This document shows positions 60,135-64,000 of a stretch of DNA of 64,000 nucleotides, one piece after another; within the stretch, counting starts at the first letter, position 1, and every line of letters begins with the position of its first letter. The translations under genes and the position numbers were made by a program. The DNA lies in assembly GCF_005144885.1 (NCBI RefSeq), contig NZ_CP039690.1, positions 1,116,001 to 1,180,000 of the forward strand, in the 5' to 3' direction. This DNA comes from Phreatobacter stygius (GTDB taxonomy: Bacteria > Pseudomonadota > Alphaproteobacteria > Rhizobiales > Phreatobacteraceae). The notes beneath the pieces were generated by a model. The model worked only from the letters and a program-made list of their open reading frames with translations. It was not told the DNA's origin and ran no database searches.

Positions 60135-60797
60135 ATGCCCCGAAACCCGTTGCACGGAAGCGTCGCCCTCCTTCTCGGTTCGCTGGCGCTCGGCGCCTGC
60201 ACCGGTGGCGAGGGCCCGGTGGCGGGTAGCCCGCCAGCGCGCGGCGCGATCGCTTTCGAGCCGATCGACGGGGCCCCTTCAGCCGTCAACCAGCGGCTTG
60301 CCGGCCGGCTTGCCGGTGAGGCCCAGGCCCGCCAGATCCAGGTCGTCGCCAATCGCGACGGCGCCCGCTACCGGGTCCGCGGCTATATGGCGACCGCCCG
60401 CTCCGGCGATACCGCCACCGTTTCGTATGTCTGGGACGTCTTTGACCCCGAACGCCGGCGTTCCACCCGCATTGCCGGCGAGGAGCGCGTCCAGGCCCGC
60501 GGCGGCGACGGCTGGGGTGGCCTCGACGACGCTGCGGCCGGCCGCATCGCCAGCCGCAGCATGGACCAGATCGCCTCCTGGCTCGCCACGCCGCAGGCTG
60601 GCCCGGCAGTGGCGCCTGCCTCCGCGCCGGTCACGCCAGCCGAACCGGCACCGCCGGCGCAGCCCATGGTCGCCTCGACCACCGGCACCGCCCAGGTCAC
60701 CACTTTCGCCTCGCCCCAGGCGGCACCGGCCGCCGCCCCGCCACAATCCACGGTTGGCACCGGCGGCCCTCTGATACCGGCTCAACCGCTCCGCTGA
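60135..60797 (+). CDS. Small lipoprotein of unknown function
   Basis: 220 residues with a lipoprotein signal: SVALLLGSLALGAC, lipobox LGAC with the lipidated Cys at about 22. The mature part has an alternating charged/hydrophobic domain to about residue 150 (AGEAQARQIQVVANRDGARYRVRGY, then TATVSYVWDVFDPERRRS, shown in part), which looks like a compact beta domain, then a Pro/Ala-rich linker of about 60 residues. No family recognised. It sits alone between pgeF and prs on the same strand. Lgt, encoded 2 kb upstream, would lipidate it. Confidence 0.75.
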   Translation: MPRNPLHGSVALLLGSLALGACTGGEGPVAGSPPARGAIAFEPIDGAPSAVNQRLAGRLAGEAQARQIQVVANRDGARYRVRGYMATARSGDTATVSYVWDVFDPERRRSTRIAGEERVQARGGDGWGGLDDAAAGRIASRSMDQIASWLATPQAGPAVAPASAPVTPAEPAPPAQPMVASTTGTAQVTTFASPQAAPAAAPPQSTVGTGGPLIPAQPLR

Positions 60798-60834
60798 CTG
60801 TCATTTCCGCGTCACACCCTGTTGATCTCCGGAT

Positions 60835-60865
60835 TCTCTCGCCTTCATGCCATTGTCGCGAGAGA
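60835..60865 (+). repeat. 8-bp inverted repeat in the prs leader
   Basis: TCTCTCGC (60835-60842) and GCGAGAGA (60858-60865) are exact inverted copies with a 15-base spacer, about 50 bases before the prs start. It could fold as a leader hairpin or bind a dimeric regulator. Confidence 0.35.
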
Positions 60866-60915
60866 CCTCGGTTGCTATGAGGTCCGCGCAGCCGAAAGCC
60901 AGCGGGACCAGCCTT

Positions 60916-61869
<954 letters not shown>

Positions 61870-61889
61870 TCGACCGGCGACGGCCGCCG

Positions 61890-62897
61890 TCAGGATCTCA
61901 GCACGACCTTGCCGAAATGCTGGCCGGAGCGGAGATAGTCGAGCGCGGCCCGCACCTCGCCGCGGGGAAAGACCCGGTCGATGACCGGGCGCAGGCCGGT
62001 CGCGCCAATGCCGCGGTTCATCGCCTCGAACGATTGGCGTGATCCGACAGGTATGCCGCGCACCCGGGCCTTGCGCCGAAAAATGTCGAGCGGATTGATC
62101 GCGCCTTCGACACCGCCGAGATAGCCGATCACATTGATCTGACCGCCCGGCCTTAGCGCCAGGAGCGACTGGCCAAAACTGCCTGGGCCGCCAACCTCGA
62201 CCACGTGGTCGACACCGCGACCGTCGGCCAGGGCCCGCACCTCCAGCCCCCATTCGGGTGATCTCCGGTAGTTGATCGTGCCGCTCGCCCCAAGGGCCTT
62301 GGCGCGCTCGAGCTTGGCGTCGCTGCTCGACGTGACGATGACCTTGGCGCCGGCCAGCCGGGCGAATTGCAACGCGAAAATGGCGACCCCGCCGGTGCCC
62401 TGCACCAGCACCGTGTCGCCCGGTTTGATCCCGCCTTCGGTGACCAGTGCATGCCAGGCCGTCAGCCCGGCGCAAGGCAAGGTCGCGGCTTCCTCATCGC
62501 TCAGGTGAGCCGGCACCTGCACCACGCCGTCGGCGCTCAGCCGGACATAGTCCGCCAGCATGCCGTCGATCGGCCCGCCCAATTGCCGGTTGGTGTCCGC
62601 CATGTCGAAACCACCGGCGATCCAATTCTGCCAGAAGGTGCCGGCGACCCGGTCGCCGGCGCGCACGCGTGCAACGCCCTCGCCGACCGCGACGACCTCG
62701 CCAACCCCGTCGGAGAGCGGGATCAAGGGCAGGTCGAAGCGCGTGTGATAGCTGCCTTCGATGATCTCGACGTCGCGATAGTTCAGCGCCGCGGCGGCGA
62801 CACGGACGACCACTTCGCCATGCCGCGGTTCGGGGATCGGCCGCTCGACCTCGCGCAGGTTGGCGATGCCATGTTCGGTGATTGAGAAGGCCTTCAT
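61890..62897 (-). CDS. Zinc-free alcohol dehydrogenase/quinone oxidoreductase-like MDR
   Basis: 335-residue MDR-superfamily NAD(P)H oxidoreductase. It has the GroES-like start ALNYRDVEIIEG near 37, an IPLSDGVGEVVAVGEG segment near 60, ATLPCAGLTAWHAL near 130, and the nucleotide-binding VLVQGTGGVAIFALQFAR near 152-169. The Cys and His residues of zinc-dependent members are not in place, so it is probably a zinc-free type. GGAG precedes ATG 62897. It is divergent from the LysR gene, which is likely its regulator. Confidence 0.87.
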   Translation of the reverse strand: MKAFSITEHGIANLREVERPIPEPRHGEVVVRVAAAALNYRDVEIIEGSYHTRFDLPLIPLSDGVGEVVAVGEGVARVRAGDRVAGTFWQNWIAGGFDMADTNRQLGGPIDGMLADYVRLSADGVVQVPAHLSDEEAATLPCAGLTAWHALVTEGGIKPGDTVLVQGTGGVAIFALQFARLAGAKVIVTSSSDAKLERAKALGASGTINYRRSPEWGLEVRALADGRGVDHVVEVGGPGSFGQSLLALRPGGQINVIGYLGGVEGAINPLDIFRRKARVRGIPVGSRQSFEAMNRGIGATGLRPVIDRVFPRGEVRAALDYLRSGQHFGKVVLRS

Positions 62898-62966
62898 ATC
62901 GACTGCTCCGGCGTGTCTGAGGGGCGGGCTTTGAGCTTTCGACCGGCAAGCCCTAGGATGCAAATT

Positions 62967-62988
62967 CATTATTCTCAGAATGATTATG
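62967..62988. promoter_or_regulatory. Candidate LysR operator between the MDR and LysR genes
   Basis: A dyad centred on ATTCT (62971-62975) C AGAAT (62977-62981), with partial flanking symmetry CAT...ATG out to 62967-62988. It lies in the short gap between the divergent dehydrogenase and LysR genes and has the T-N11-A shape of LysR sites. Confidence 0.5.
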
Positions 62989-63001
62989 CCTTGGAGGCAT
63001 G

Positions 63002-63925
63002 ATGCTGGATGAAATGCGCAGCTTCGTGCTGCTTGCCGAAACCGGATCGATCCAGATGACGGCCGAGCGCCTGCCGCTGACCCAGTCGGCGGTCACCCGC
63101 CAGATCCAGCGGCTGGAAACCGAACTGGGGACCATCCTGCTCGACCGTCGCGTCAAGCCGCCGCGCCTGACGCCGGCGGGGATCGAGGCGCTGGAGCGCT
63201 GCCGGGCCATCCTGGGGGCGATCGGCGCCTTGAAAGCGAGCACGGCGGCGACCGCCGAACCGGAGGGCACCTTGCGCATCGGTTTTGCCTCGGCGCTCGC
63301 CGCCGAGACCATTGCCGATGCCGTCCGCGCCGTGCGGCAGCAGTTTCCGAAGGTCGAGCTGCGCGTCGTCGGCGGCTGGGCGCGCGACCTGGCCGATCTC
63401 GTCCTGGAGGACAAACTGGACGCGGCGGTGATGCTCACGGCTCAGGGCGCGCCCATGCCGTCGCCGGGTCTCAGGAGCGAAACGATTGGCGGTGAGCGGA
63501 TGGTCGTCGTCGGCCCGTCCGGACGGCCGCTGCCGCGCAAACCGACCCGGGCTGCGCTCGGCGCGATGGACTGGGTGCTCAGCCCCGAGCCATGCGACGC
63601 GCGGTATGCGCTTGCAGCGCTTCTGGCATCGGCCGGCGCGACCATGCGTATCGCCGCCGAGGTTCTGGGCCTGGACCTGCAGACGGCGCTGATCGCCCAG
63701 GGCGTCGGTATTGGCATGGTGCCGGCGCGCCGCCTCGAACCCTATGCGCGCCGCCACGGTCTGAAGCGCCTGGCGATCCCGGACATGCCGCTCGATTTCG
63801 ATATCCGGCTCGTCAGGGGGCCGCATCTCGGCCGCATCGATCAGGCCGTCGATGTCATTCGCGACCGCCTGACCAAGGCCTGGACCGGGCCGGAGGCGGG
63901 CGGCCCGGCCAGGGCGGCGGGCTAA
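63002..63925 (+). CDS. LysR-family transcriptional regulator
   Basis: 307-residue LysR-type regulator with helix-turn-helix SIQMTAERLPLTQSAVTRQIQRLETEL near 16-42 in parts and an effector domain starting GTLRIGFASALAAETI near 85; a second-lobe stretch GVGIGMVPARRLEPY lies near 236. I chose ATG 63002, four bases after GGAGG; ATG 62999 is one base from it and too close. Divergent from the MDR oxidoreductase gene, with a dyad in the gap, so it most likely controls that gene and itself. It ends 75 bases before the window edge. Confidence 0.9.
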   Translation: MLDEMRSFVLLAETGSIQMTAERLPLTQSAVTRQIQRLETELGTILLDRRVKPPRLTPAGIEALERCRAILGAIGALKASTAATAEPEGTLRIGFASALAAETIADAVRAVRQQFPKVELRVVGGWARDLADLVLEDKLDAAVMLTAQGAPMPSPGLRSETIGGERMVVVGPSGRPLPRKPTRAALGAMDWVLSPEPCDARYALAALLASAGATMRIAAEVLGLDLQTALIAQGVGIGMVPARRLEPYARRHGLKRLAIPDMPLDFDIRLVRGPHLGRIDQAVDVIRDRLTKAWTGPEAGGPARAAG

Positions 63926-64000
63926 GCGGCTCGGGCATCCCGATCTCGGCGAGACCGAACTCGAGCATACCGCCTTCAGCGTCGAGGGTGCCGAGGACCC
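63926..64000. other. Unassigned window edge
   Basis: 75 bases after the LysR stop. The minus strand is open here with G/C third positions and reaches a TGA near 63855, so it may be the C-terminal end of a convergent gene overlapping the LysR gene, but the piece is too short to identify. Confidence 0.3.

Noticed and set aside
63855-64000. C-terminal end of a convergent gene at the right edge
   Set aside because: The minus-strand frame is open and GC3-rich, but 145 bases are too few, and it would overlap the LysR gene by about 70 bases.

Overview
The window is a GC-rich (about two-thirds G+C) chromosomal segment that looks like a member of the Hyphomicrobiales (Rhizobiales), Alphaproteobacteria. 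The evidence is the carB-greA-Lrp-trxB-LsrB/VtlR-like neighbourhood, a PetP/PetR-type MarR/OmpR pair, a perfect EcfG-type promoter, and proteins of rhizobial or bradyrhizobial flavour (amino acid:carrier-protein ligase, DUF1839). I cannot fix the genus from sequence alone. I saw no rRNA, tRNA, CRISPR array, insertion sequence or phage gene. Both edges are arbitrary: the first gene is cut at its 5' end, and the last 75 bases are unassigned.

Region 1 (1-18.3 kb) is an exopolysaccharide locus. It opens with a tightly packed unit of an amino acid:[carrier protein] ligase, a DUF1839 protein, a GH2 glycosidase-like protein and a double alpha/beta hydrolase. Next come a polyisoprenyl-phosphate hexose-1-phosphate transferase that starts the repeat unit, a GNAT protein, GT4 and GT2 glycosyltransferases, a polysaccharide deacetylase, a Wzz/GumC chain-length protein, a WecB/TagA/CpsF (GT26) transferase, a further glycosyltransferase-like protein, a flippase and a GH10 endoglycanase. 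Together they would build, export, trim and probably decorate one polymer. The aminoacyl-carrier-protein module attached to this polymer locus is the most interesting unexplained system here.

Region 2 (18.5-33.9 kb) is mixed housekeeping and accessory: quinone oxidoreductase, TMEM43-like membrane protein, PetR/PetP-like regulators, branched-chain aminotransferase, CsaA-like protein, TetR regulator, proC, a YbjN protein, an EF-G paralogue, a soluble sugar dehydrogenase, a methyltransferase, a SemiSWEET, MsrP and an RlpA-like protein.

Region 3 (34.2-48.9 kb) holds carA, a GatB/YqeY protein, a DUF3829 protein, greA and carB. An OpgC-type acyltransferase/SGNH hydrolase pair and an alpha/beta hydrolase lie between carB and an Lrp regulator. 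Then come a 2OG-Fe(II) oxygenase, trxB and an LsrB/VtlR-like LysR regulator.

Region 4 (49.0-56.9 kb) is a coherent catabolic island: mtnK-mtnA on one strand, and on the other an RbsABC-type importer and a class II aldolase. Together they read as uptake and cleavage of 5-methylthioribose or 5-deoxyribose through a DHAP shunt. Region 5 (56.9-64 kb) is ordinary: UbiK-like protein, lgt, MidA/NDUFAF7-like methyltransferase, pgeF, a lipoprotein, prs, and a divergent dehydrogenase/LysR pair.
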